A stretch of DNA of 64,000 nt from Rhodospirillaceae bacterium (GTDB lineage: Bacteria; Pseudomonadota; Alphaproteobacteria; Kiloniellales; DSM-21159): NCBI GenBank assembly GCA_006969625.1, contig CP030885.1, forward strand, positions 682,001-746,000. Reading direction: 5' to 3'. Positions 55,885-63,829 of this stretch are shown here, in pieces. The notes beneath the pieces are model-generated. The model saw only the letters and a program-made list of their open reading frames with translations, was not told where the DNA came from and searched no databases. The position numbers were made by a program, and so were the translations under genes. Numbering within the stretch: the stretch's first letter is position 1; each line of letters begins with the position of its first letter.

Positions 55885-57648
55885 ATGAGCGCTTTCCTGC
55901 GTTGCGAAGATCTCTACAAGACGTACATCCTGCGTCGCCGCCGGGCCTGGTTGGATGGCGACGACGACGAGGAGGATGCGGATGACGAGGTCGAGCGCGG
56001 CGACGAAGACCGCGAGCGGCGGCCGCTCGAACAGCCCGAAGACGGCAAGCCGAAGCGCGAGCAGCCGGTACTGCGCGGGGTCACCTTCGAAGCCCATGCA
56101 GGAGAGGTGATTGGCGTGGTCGGCGTCGCCGGCTGCGGCAAGTCCACCCTGCTCGACATTCTCGCGCGCAAGACGCTGCCGACCTCCGGCAAGGTGGAAG
56201 GCAACGGGTTGGTCATTGGCTTCCGCGACTTCCAGCGACCGATCATTCCGATCTTCTCGGCACGCCAGAATCTGCGGTTCATCGCGGCGCTTCACGGATT
56301 CGGCAAGACGGCCGTCGCCCCTTTGATCGAGGAGGCTGCGGCCACGGTCGGTGCGACCGGTTATCTGGACGTGCGGGCATCGCGGGTTCCGCAGCCCGTC
56401 TTCGCCGATCTGGGAACGCTCTTCGGGCTGTTGCTTCGCCCCGACATCCTCCTGCTGGACGATGTGCGAACGCTGGTATCGACGCGGATCAGGAGCGCGT
56501 TCCCGGAGCGCTTTGCCGAGTACCTGGCCGAGACGCCCTGCCTGACCTTGATCGCGACAAACAAGCTTTCCGCGGTCGAGCGTTATGCCAACAAGGCAAT
56601 TTGGCTCCATGAGGGAAGGGTGCGCATGGAAGGCGAGGTCGAGACGGTGCTCGCCAGCTTCTCTCAGTTCACGGACGAGACCCCTGTGCAGCTCGAGCCC
56701 GGGCCGGAAATGGTCGGTGCGCTGGCACGGGAGACAGCGATGGCCGACGATGCGCTCCACGACACCACGCCGGCCGAACACCAGTTCCAGACCGAGGCCT
56801 CGGGCGACATGGCGAGTTTGGGCGTGCCGCCGGAGGAACAACAGGAGCAACAGGCCACCCTGGCGGATGTTCTATCCTCGCTCGGAGCCCTAACTGCCGA
56901 TCAGCGGCGACCCGTGCCCCATGGTCACACGCTCGAGCGGTCCGAGATGCCTGCGCTGGCGCTCGAAGAAGACGACGGCGATCTGGCGCGCCTGATCGCC
57001 ATACTGAGGGAGGAGGGCGAGACCGGTCGCGGGATCTCGGTGGACAAGCCGTTGGAGGACTGCGGCCGCGTTCTGGCCGTCTACGTGAACACCGCACGGG
57101 CACGCGGCGTAACGAGTGTCGCGCCGGGCGAAGATGTCGAGATCGAAGTGCTCCTGCAGCTTTACGCGGCCGATGTCATCATCGACGGGCGGGCGATGCT
57201 CTCAGTTAGCGTGTTCGAAGAAGAACACGGCCGATTTAGCAACTACGCCAAGTTGGCCAAAACGATTAACCGACTCCCCATAGTCAGCCATGATCCCGGA
57301 TGCTACGCTTTGCGGATTGACATTCCTGGTTTTCTGATGCGCCAAAGCACGCGCCTGACCTTCTATAAGGTCAATCTGACAATTGACGCGCGAACTCCTG
57401 ACGGTGGAGCGGCGTCGCAGAATGACGCCAAGGCGGCGCGGGCTCTATGCTCGGTGCGATGGGCAGCGCGCGGCGATCTGAACCACGAGATGCCCAATGC
57501 CAAGGCGGACGACATCAAGAAGCCCTATGCACTGTTGCTGCGGCCCGACCTTCCGTGGCGTCTGGATGTCGCGAGAGGCGTGCCGCTGACCCTCTGGCAA
57601 GACTTGGAAGCCGAGGCTGTTACCGCCGACGAGACGGCAGCGCACTGA
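55885..57648 (+). CDS. ABC transporter ATPase-like protein with Wzt-type C-terminal domain
   Basis: 587 residues. Walker A is GVAGCGKST (residues 80-88). An acidic insertion (residues about 24-60, DGDDDEEDADDEVERGDEDR) splits the first strands. The signature LSGG is absent (region reads RASRVPQPVFADLGTLF), the residue after Walker B is Asp (ILLLDDV, Asp192-Asp193) instead of Glu, and the switch His is replaced (LIATNKLSA). Residues about 395-530 form a Wzt-like glycan-binding domain (APGEDVEIEVLLQLY). It pairs with the permease and may need another ATPase or hydrolyse ATP slowly. It starts 3 bp after the permease stop. Confidence 0.8.
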   Translation: MSAFLRCEDLYKTYILRRRRAWLDGDDDEEDADDEVERGDEDRERRPLEQPEDGKPKREQPVLRGVTFEAHAGEVIGVVGVAGCGKSTLLDILARKTLPTSGKVEGNGLVIGFRDFQRPIIPIFSARQNLRFIAALHGFGKTAVAPLIEEAAATVGATGYLDVRASRVPQPVFADLGTLFGLLLRPDILLLDDVRTLVSTRIRSAFPERFAEYLAETPCLTLIATNKLSAVERYANKAIWLHEGRVRMEGEVETVLASFSQFTDETPVQLEPGPEMVGALARETAMADDALHDTTPAEHQFQTEASGDMASLGVPPEEQQEQQATLADVLSSLGALTADQRRPVPHGHTLERSEMPALALEEDDGDLARLIAILREEGETGRGISVDKPLEDCGRVLAVYVNTARARGVTSVAPGEDVEIEVLLQLYAADVIIDGRAMLSVSVFEEEHGRFSNYAKLAKTINRLPIVSHDPGCYALRIDIPGFLMRQSTRLTFYKVNLTIDARTPDGGAASQNDAKAARALCSVRWAARGDLNHEMPNAKADDIKKPYALLLRPDLPWRLDVARGVPLTLWQDLEAEAVTADETAAH

Positions 57649-57727
57649 GGCCCATTGTCAGCTGCCGGAGTGCTTTTGTGCGTCCCGGGTGCGGGAACAG
57701 AGATATCCAAAGAGGTTTGAGAGCCCT

Positions 57728-59653
57728 TCAAGAACGCACTGTGCCGCTTGTCCGGGTGGCTGCTGTCGTCGTTTCCCTCTCTGGCCCTTCGGCAGCGCTC
57801 GCGCGCAGCCGCGCCGCGTCCTCGTCCAACTCTGGAACCATGCGTTCAAGCAAGAACTTACAACCACCGGGCTTTGAGCACCAAGAAAGCGTTTGTGCCA
57901 ACTTCTCTCGAGCCTCCGTAATCTCGGTGCGGGTCTCTTTTCTTCTTGATGCCAAGAGCCTCCGACAGCGCTTCGCCAAGACTCGCATGGCGAGACTTTG
58001 ATGAGAAAAAGCAGCAATAGGTTGCAGTTCTTCAACGAGCACGGCATCGAATGCGCTGGGCGGACGCTTGTCAGCGAGGACTTCGGCCAAGCTTGCCTGG
58101 ATTGGAGCGAAGCGCCTGGCCCAGAGACCGCGAAACACGGGGAGCGTGCTCGGATGACGCAGGCTGGCCGGTACGGACCGGCCGCCAATACGCCCCGGGT
58201 TGCAGTTGGCCTGCGGATTCACAATCGGTGTGATCGGAAGAAGTCCGCTACTCACCAGCCAGCGTAAGCAAAGCTCTAGAGCCCCTTGCAGTGGATTCGG
58301 TCGCACCGGCACTTTCGACAGCGCGGCCGTGCTATCGATCGCCGTCAGCAGACTTGCGGTGCAGTCGGAAACGCCGTCTGGATGGTCGAGAAAGGCTCTA
58401 GTGAAGGATATGGCCCGCGCATCTTGAGCGTCCTGTGGACGGGACAGGCAAAGCGCTAAATCGTCAAGATGAGCGGTCAGGTTGGGTGCTTCGTACAGTA
58501 AGCCGCCCCCAACTTGTGTGAGATACCGATAGTGCAAAGTCTCGGCTTGACCTGCCGCCGTATCCTGGCTTCGCACAGTAAGGACCGGTTTGCACTGTAG
58601 TGCGGCCTCCAATACCGCCGAAGTATTGACGGCGATGCAAGCATCAACGTGCGCGATGGTGTTGTGCAAGGCCTGCTGGTCAAAGAGATTTAGAATCTCT
58701 GGATCTTGGAAGGTTACGCGTTCCGGCATTCCTTCCGCGAGGTGATCTATCCAGGCATCGACGTTGCGAGGATGTGCTCGGACCAAGACATTTGCTTCCG
58801 CTACCGCGGGGTCTGCGGCGTTTCGCACGGCCTTGAGCCACTTGACAAAGAACCGACCCTCTTGCGGAGCGATCAGCGGCGATGAACCTAGATAGAGGAT
58901 CGTCTTAGACGACGAGTTGAAGCCATGGGATGCGTAGAATTCCGATCGTTCGACGGTTGGCTCTAGGTGACGGTAGTCGTCGAACCGCCATGCGCCGTGA
59001 GCACTGATCCTAGACGGATCCACCCCATGTAGCTGCTGCAATTCATCGACTTGACATCTATTCCAGACAAAAATTCGGTCTGGTATCGCGTGTATTGCGC
59101 CCTTGCTGGAAAAATTGTCCCAGCTGAAGGCGGGAAGCGCGGTTGGGATGCCCAGTGCTTCCGCAGCCTTGACGAAGTCCGTCTGGACGCCGGTCAAGTG
59201 ATTGACCAGGGGTGAAATCAAGACGATATCAGGTTTGATAGCGCGAAAAATCTGAATAACTGAAGCGGGGGGCGGGATGGCAGTCTCGATGGCAGACAGC
59301 AGCCGATTTCCGAGCCGCGTACCTGAAGCAAGAGGCCTCAACACAGGATCAACCACGCGCACCAGTCGGCCCCGGATCTCGGTGGCCCGGCGAAAAGTCT
59401 CGTTAGAGAAGAAGGCGGCGTTGCGGGCCATACGAAACGCGTCTGCGTGGAGGGCCCAGAAACTGTCAACCTGGTCTGGCCAACTCACGAACTGAAGGCC
59501 TGGCAGGTCGGCCAGATAGGGCGGCGGCTCCATTCCGGGCTCCGCTTTGGCGGCGAGCACAAAGACCTCATCGCCGCGGTTGAGCATTGCCCGAATCACC
59601 GTGAGAAAGTGGCGGCTCTGCCCAACCAAGTGGAAACAGAAAAGTGCCCTCAT
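57728..59653 (-). CDS. Large glycosyltransferase-like surface carbohydrate protein
   Basis: 641 residues. MRALFCFHLVGQSRHFLTVI opens a GT-B-like fold; PDIVLISPLVNHLTGVQTDF, LPAFSWDNFSSKGAI, IFVWNRCQVDELQQLHGV, VLVRAHPRN and CIAVNTSAVLEAALQCKPVL follow, as in CDP-glycerol-type or capsule glycosyltransferases. Residues about 440-640 are a C-terminal extension of unknown function. It shares the fold and several blocks with the divergent gene at 59873. GC content is clearly lower than the genome. No catalytic residue can be named with confidence. Confidence 0.65.
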   Translation of the reverse strand: MRALFCFHLVGQSRHFLTVIRAMLNRGDEVFVLAAKAEPGMEPPPYLADLPGLQFVSWPDQVDSFWALHADAFRMARNAAFFSNETFRRATEIRGRLVRVVDPVLRPLASGTRLGNRLLSAIETAIPPPASVIQIFRAIKPDIVLISPLVNHLTGVQTDFVKAAEALGIPTALPAFSWDNFSSKGAIHAIPDRIFVWNRCQVDELQQLHGVDPSRISAHGAWRFDDYRHLEPTVERSEFYASHGFNSSSKTILYLGSSPLIAPQEGRFFVKWLKAVRNAADPAVAEANVLVRAHPRNVDAWIDHLAEGMPERVTFQDPEILNLFDQQALHNTIAHVDACIAVNTSAVLEAALQCKPVLTVRSQDTAAGQAETLHYRYLTQVGGGLLYEAPNLTAHLDDLALCLSRPQDAQDARAISFTRAFLDHPDGVSDCTASLLTAIDSTAALSKVPVRPNPLQGALELCLRWLVSSGLLPITPIVNPQANCNPGRIGGRSVPASLRHPSTLPVFRGLWARRFAPIQASLAEVLADKRPPSAFDAVLVEELQPIAAFSHQSLAMRVLAKRCRRLLASRRKETRTEITEAREKLAQTLSWCSKPGGCKFLLERMVPELDEDAARLRASAAEGPERETTTAATRTSGTVRS

Positions 59654-59872
59654 AGCGTCGGTTTTCGCGTAAGCTCATTGATCCGTTTGGTATTCCAGAC
59701 GAGCGCACGATGCGTCAAGCGCGCGTTGCCCGGGAACGATCCAGGTGGTTTAGGGCAAGCAGATCGACTTGACAATCTGAAGAGCGGCTTCCACACCGGG
59801 CCCAGCTTGTTCGGCGCTGAATCGTCGGCCGGAGATTCGGCGAGGGTGACAGTTTTACTCCGGTGATGGCCC

Positions 59873-61761
59873 ATGAATTCCCGCTCACGACCTGAGAAGC
59901 CCTCCATTCAGGGCCGCATCCTTGTGCTGACCACGGGGCTGGCGCGGCTGCGGCATTTCTACAGCGTCTTGGACGAGCTCGACCGGCGGCGTTGCTACAC
60001 AGTGATCGCCAGCGACGACGCGCACCGCACTAGGGCGCCGGAACGCTATCTCGGGCAAAAGCGCATGATGGATGTCGTCTTGCATCCGCACCATGACCTC
60101 GATGCACATCCCGGATTCGCGGCGCTCTGTCGGTTGCGCGATGTGGTCAGTTACCGGTTTTTTGCGGAGAAGGTGGGATCGTGGCGCCTTAGCCAGCGCG
60201 TTGACGGCCACGCGGACTTGGCTCTGGTCGAGTTGAGCCGCCGCCGCTTTCCCGAGTTCGATTCACTGCGTGGCTGGATGCGCAAGCTAGAGCGTGCGAC
60301 CCCAGCGGTGCGTGTGGCAACGCGCTTTGTCGCCGCGCAGCGACCCGACGCAGTCCTGGTCACGCCCTTGCTACACCCCCTGAACCACCATCAGGTGGAA
60401 TACACCAAAGCGGCCATACAGTTGGGCATCCCGGTCGTCTACGGCATCAACAGCTGGGACAACGTGACGACGAAGGGGGACCTCTTCGTGATGCCCGATC
60501 GCACCTATGTCTGGAACGCATTCCAGGCCGAGGAGATGGTGCGGTACTTGGAGGTGCCGGCTGAGAGCATCCGTACCATCGGGGCCTGGCGCATGGATCC
60601 CTTCCTCGCGCTGTCGCCGAGCGACAGCCGCGACGCGCTGTTGCGCGCCCGCGGTCTTGACCCGGCGCGGCGAACCCTCGTCTACGTTTGCTCGTCGCAG
60701 CTGGCCGGCGACGACGAGGATGCGTTCCTGGCGAGCTGGCTGGCGGTCGTCGCCGCCCAGTTCGCGGAACCCGACCGCCCCAACCTCATCCTGCGTCCGC
60801 ATCCGCGACGGCCGCTCGACCTTCAGAGTATCCGTAGGCGGTGGGGGCCGACGGCGTCGGTCTCGGTGCAAACCCAGTTGATGGACGAGCAGGATCTGTA
60901 CGACGAGCTCTCGGTCGCCGATGCCGCGGTCGGGGTGAACACCTCGGCAATCCTGCAGGCTATCGCCTTGGGCAAGCCAGTCTTTCTGCCGCGCTGCGCC
61001 GCCGTTGCCCAGATGCACGAGGGTCTGCCGCATGCGGAGTTCCTGACCCGACCGGAAGACGGACTGGTCAAGCTCGGCGCCGACCTCGAGAGCCACGCGC
61101 GAGAGCTGTCGGCGCTGTTGCGGGGGGTGGGGCGCACGAGCACCAGCACTTGGAACGCTTGTCGGGCGAGGTGATTGGGTGCGGGGACGGGAGTGCCACG
61201 CGGCGGTTTGTCGCCAGGCTGCTGGAGGATGCCCGTCAGCTCAAGTCGGAGAGGATGGCAGGGGCGCGGGCTGCCGACCGACCGCGGGCTGGCTGGGCGC
61301 GTGTCTTTCGCCATCTTCGGGCTTGGGACGGTCGGGGGCTGGACGGCAGGCCCATTTCAAACCGCAGCCGAGCCCTGGCGTCGGTCCTGCTGACGCGCGC
61401 AGTTGAGGCCGCTGATGCGCACGATCCCGTCTGGCGGCTCACGCTGTTTGCCGAAGGCGAGGCGTCGAGCGATGCCGGAGAGCGGGTTCTGCAGGCGTGC
61501 CGCGCCGCTGCGCCCGGCAGCCGCTTGGTGCGCATTCTGCCGCGCCTTGCGCGCCATTGGCCCCACCTTCGCAGCCTGGCCGAGGCGATGGCAGCGATCA
61601 TGCTGAAGGACGCCGGGTCGCGTGACCAGTACGACTTCATCCGTGCCCGCTGGATGAGCTGGTATCCGCGGAAGGCGGGTCTCGAGACGTCCGGCGGCGC
61701 GGCGACCGACCGGTCCGGGGCCGAGGAGGCGGCGCTCGACAAAGCCACCCCGCCAGGCTGA
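59873..61761 (+). pseudogene. Second glycosyltransferase-like protein, frameshifted near the 3' end
   Basis: The first frame gives 433 residues to 61174: GRILVLTTGLARLRHFYSVL, PDAVLVTPLLHPLNHHQVEY, YGINSWDNVTTKGDLFV, RTYVWNAFQAEEMVRYL, NLILRPHPRRP and AAVGVNTSAILQAIALGKPV, the same blocks as in the protein at 57728. The other frame then carries GDGSATRRFVARLLEDARQL and about 170 more residues to 61761, matching the equivalent position of the paralogue. A one-base change near the G-runs at 61122-61136 would join them. It is divergent from the 57728 gene. Confidence 0.72.
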
Positions 61762-61786
61762 CGCGCTGTCCGACTAGGGTTGGGAC

Positions 61787-62155
61787 TCAATTGAGCCACC
61801 AGACGAGAGTGGCTGCGAGCAGGATGGCGGAGAGGAAGGTGTTGGCGCGCTTGTCGTAGCGGGTTGCGATCCTTCGGAAGTCCTTGAGGTGGCAGAGCAT
61901 TCGCTCGACGAGGTTGCGTTCTCGGTAGAGCGCACGGTCGTAGATGTGGGGATGCTTGCGCGTTGGGTTGGGCGGGATAGCCGCATGGCAGCCGCGCGCG
62001 GCGAGCCAGTTCCGCAGCTTGGCCGCATCGTAGGCGCGGTCGGCGATCAAGCGCTGCGGGGTGGGGATGCGTTGCAGCATTGCCACTGCGCCGATCAGGT
62101 CATGGGCTTGGCCGGGGGTGAGAAGGAAGGCGACGGACCGCCTCCCGTCGTCTTG
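61787..62155 (-). pseudogene. IS5-family transposase remnant (C-terminal part)
   Basis: The frame encodes VAFLLTPGQAHDLIGAVAML, LIADRAYDAAKLRNWLAARG, PPNPTRKHPHIYDRALYRER and NLVERMLCHLKDFRRIATRY, ending ILLAATLVWWLN. These are the second catalytic Asp and the terminal Glu region of IS5 (IS427-type) transposases. The N-terminal part is missing; upstream sequence switches to a different remnant. The left end GGGACTCAATTGAGCC just beyond the stop is typical of such elements. Confidence 0.8.
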
Positions 62156-62215
62156 GCGCTCCCATGCAGAACCTGGCCTATAGCGCCTCCTTCCAAGCCT
62201 GCGAGAAGACTGCGC
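62140..62215 (-). pseudogene. Trace of an IS481-type transposase start
   Basis: On the minus strand the codons IGQVLHGSAKTT resemble MGQVVHGSATTT at the start of the intact IS481 transposase (49461). The match ends where the IS5 remnant begins. Only about 12 codons agree, so this is a weak fossil of a second, related element lying between the IS5 remnant and IS630 copy 2. Confidence 0.4.
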
Positions 62216-62281
62216 CAGCAAAACCTGGGAACGACCGCCTGGGCGGACCCGTGTTCGTGGTTCTATTAGAGCGTTTTCCTT

Positions 62282-62755
62282 TCAGTCTGGCACATAGCCA
62301 GCAGCGTTGAAGAAGTTGGCGCATTCGGTCGGGGTGAAGCGGTCGATCAGGACGCCAATGGCGTGCCACAGGCCGTCGACGGTGCGTTCGGCGGCCTTGC
62401 GCAGCCCTGCCTTCAGCTTGGCGAAGGCCATCTCGATCGGGTTGAAGTCCGGGCTGTAGGGCGGCAGGAAGCGCAGCTCCGCCCCGGCGGCCTCGATGGC
62501 GGCGCGGATCGCCGGGGACTTGTGGCTGCTCAGGTTGTCCATGATCACGACATCGCCCGCGCTCAGCTCGGGCACCAGGACCTGCCCGACATAGGCCTCG
62601 AAGGCGCGGCGGTTGATCGGTCCGTCCAGGACCATCGGGGCGACGATGCCCGACAGCCGCAGGCCGGCGACGAAGGTCGTCGTCTTCCAGTGGCCGAAGG
62701 GCAGGCCCATGCGCAGCCGCTCGCCCCGCGGCGCGCGGCCGTGGCTGCGGGCCAT
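62282..62755 (-). CDS. IS630 transposase, second frame (catalytic part), copy 2
   Basis: 157 codons identical to copy 1. VVIMDNLSSHKSPAIR and YSPDFNPIEMAFAKLK hold the second Asp and the Glu of the DDE triad. The frame is open upstream to the slippery A-run at 62883-62889. Confidence 0.88.
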   Translation of the reverse strand: MARSHGRAPRGERLRMGLPFGHWKTTTFVAGLRLSGIVAPMVLDGPINRRAFEAYVGQVLVPELSAGDVVIMDNLSSHKSPAIRAAIEAAGAELRFLPPYSPDFNPIEMAFAKLKAGLRKAAERTVDGLWHAIGVLIDRFTPTECANFFNAAGYVPD

Positions 62756-62841
62756 GGCCGTCGAGGCCCAGGTCTCGTCGATGAAGACGAGCCGCGCGGG
62801 ATCGAGATCGGGCTGCTCCTCGAACCAGGCCTGTCGCTTGG

Positions 62842-63231
62842 TCAGGATGTCCGGGCGATCCTGTTCGACGGCGTGGCCGGTCTTTTTTTGCGCGTCAGCC
62901 CGTGGCGCCGGAAGAAGCGGTGGACCGTGCCGATACCCACCGGCGTGCCGCGCTCGGCCAGCCGGCGCTGGACTTCCACCAGCGTGATGTCACGCCGCTC
63001 TTCCCAGAGATCGAGGATGAACGGCGCATGGGCCTCGATCCGGTGCGAATGCCGGTCGCCGCCCTGCGGCTTCGGCGCCGCGCTCCCGGTCGCCCGCATC
63101 AACTGGCGCCAGCGGACCGCCGTCGACGGCGCCACCCCGAACCGCGCCGCGGCCTGCCGGCAGCTCATCCCGTCACGCTCGATCGCCGCCACCACCCGCT
63201 CACGCAGGTCCATCGATAGCCCTCGACCCAT
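62842..63231 (-). CDS. IS630 transposase, first frame (DNA-binding part), copy 2
   Basis: 130 codons from ATG 63231, identical to copy 1 and carrying the helix-turn-helix. -1 slippage at 62883-62889 would give the full transposase. Confidence 0.88.
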   Translation of the reverse strand: MGRGLSMDLRERVVAAIERDGMSCRQAAARFGVAPSTAVRWRQLMRATGSAAPKPQGGDRHSHRIEAHAPFILDLWEERRDITLVEVQRRLAERGTPVGIGTVHRFFRRHGLTRKKRPATPSNRIARTS

Positions 63232-63323
63232 GCATGCTGGCCTCCCTCCCCAGCACGCATCTTGAATCACGTCCCGCACGATTCGGGAAGCCCTCCTCGA
63301 TTCCCATCGGCTGGAAACCGCTC

Positions 63324-63386
63324 TAGCGAGGCCTCGGCGATATCCGGTGCCGCCGTGGCGTCGGTCATGCCATCGGAGTCAGCCAC
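63324..63386 (-). pseudogene. 5' part of the gene split by the composite element
   Basis: From GTG 63386 (VADSDGMTDATAAPDIAEAS) or ATG 63368, the frame runs to the IS630 boundary and, across the TA, continues in frame into 49504-50057. GTG 63386 overlaps the stop of the upstream frame (TGA 63379-63381), which indicates an operon-like arrangement. About 21 codons are present here. Confidence 0.7.
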
Positions 63387-63819
63387 CTGATCGCCGTCGC
63401 GGCCGGCACCCACCCGCGCTGCGGCCTGCGCATCCTCCGTCGTCAGCGGGGTCGGCCGCGTCTGCCGCGGCGGCGTTGGCCTGGGCTTCGGCGGCGAGGC
63501 CGCCTGGGCTGGTGCCTGTGCCGGTGCCGGTGCCGGTGCCGATGCCGGTGCGGGGGGCGGCGAGGCGTTGGAGGCGGGCTTCGGCCTCGGCGGGGTCGGC
63601 GGTTCCGGTCAGGCGCCAACGGAAGTAGGCGCGGGTGGTCTTGTGGCTGTCCGGCCAGACGATCCGGCGGAGGCCCGCCTCGCCGGGCGTATCCTCGGGC
63701 CGGGGGGGCTGGGGGGCCTGGGGCGCCCGCTCGGCGTCCGGTGCCGGCAGCGGGCGCAGGGCGGCCTCGACCCGGTCGGGGGCGAGGGCGCGGCCCTCGG
63801 GGTCGAGCCACTCCCCCCC
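63379..63819 (-). CDS. Unidentified coding-like frame with a tandem-repeat linker
   Basis: The frame reads EWLDPEGRALAPDRVEAALR, a proline-rich stretch, LRRIVWPDSHKTTRAYFRWR and ADPAEAEARLQRLAAPRTG, then a Gly-Thr repeat and an alanine-rich tail, ending at 63379. Third positions are almost all G or C, which argues for coding. No ATG, GTG or TTG is present in this frame, and the preceding G-run (seven G at 63813-63819) may hide an indel. No family was recognised; a phage or mobile-element origin is only a guess. Confidence 0.4.
   Translation of the reverse strand, partial: GGEWLDPEGRALAPDRVEAALRPLPAPDAERAPQAPQPPRPEDTPGEAGLRRIVWPDSHKTTRAYFRWRLTGTADPAEAEARLQRLAAPRTGIGTGTGTGTGTSPGGLAAEAQANAAAADAADPADDGGCAGRSAGGCRPRRRSGG
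63511..63552. repeat. Hexanucleotide tandem repeat
   Basis: Seven units of GGTGCC or close variants (GGTGCC, TGTGCC, three GGTGCC, GATGCC, GGTGCG). They lie in the minus-strand frame listed above and encode alternating glycine and threonine. Such repeats can change in number by slippage. Confidence 0.85.
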
Positions 63820-63829
63820 TTTTCGCCGT

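Larger units (their letters stand above)
50058..63323. mobile_element. IS630-bounded composite transposon carrying polysaccharide genes
   Basis: Two directly oriented IS630 copies delimit 13266 bp. TA occurs at both outer edges (50056-50057 and 63324-63325). Deleting the segment plus one TA fuses the minus-strand frame MTDATAAPDIAEAS (right flank) with LADSAVNRW (left flank) without a frame change, which reconstructs the target gene. The cargo is a surface-polysaccharide cluster plus IS remnants. An alternative is homologous recombination of a circular DNA with a single resident IS630; that would give the same structure. Confidence 0.78.
62269..63323 (-). mobile_element. IS630-family insertion sequence, copy 2
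   Basis: 1055 bp. Ends are GAGCGTTTTCC and GGAAACCGCTC with TA at 62267-62268 and 63324-63325. It has the same orientation as copy 1 and identical predicted proteins. It forms the right boundary of the composite structure. Confidence 0.93.

Noticed and set aside
63511..63552. CRISPR-like repeat
   Set aside because: The units are contiguous hexamers without spacers, inside a coding-like frame.
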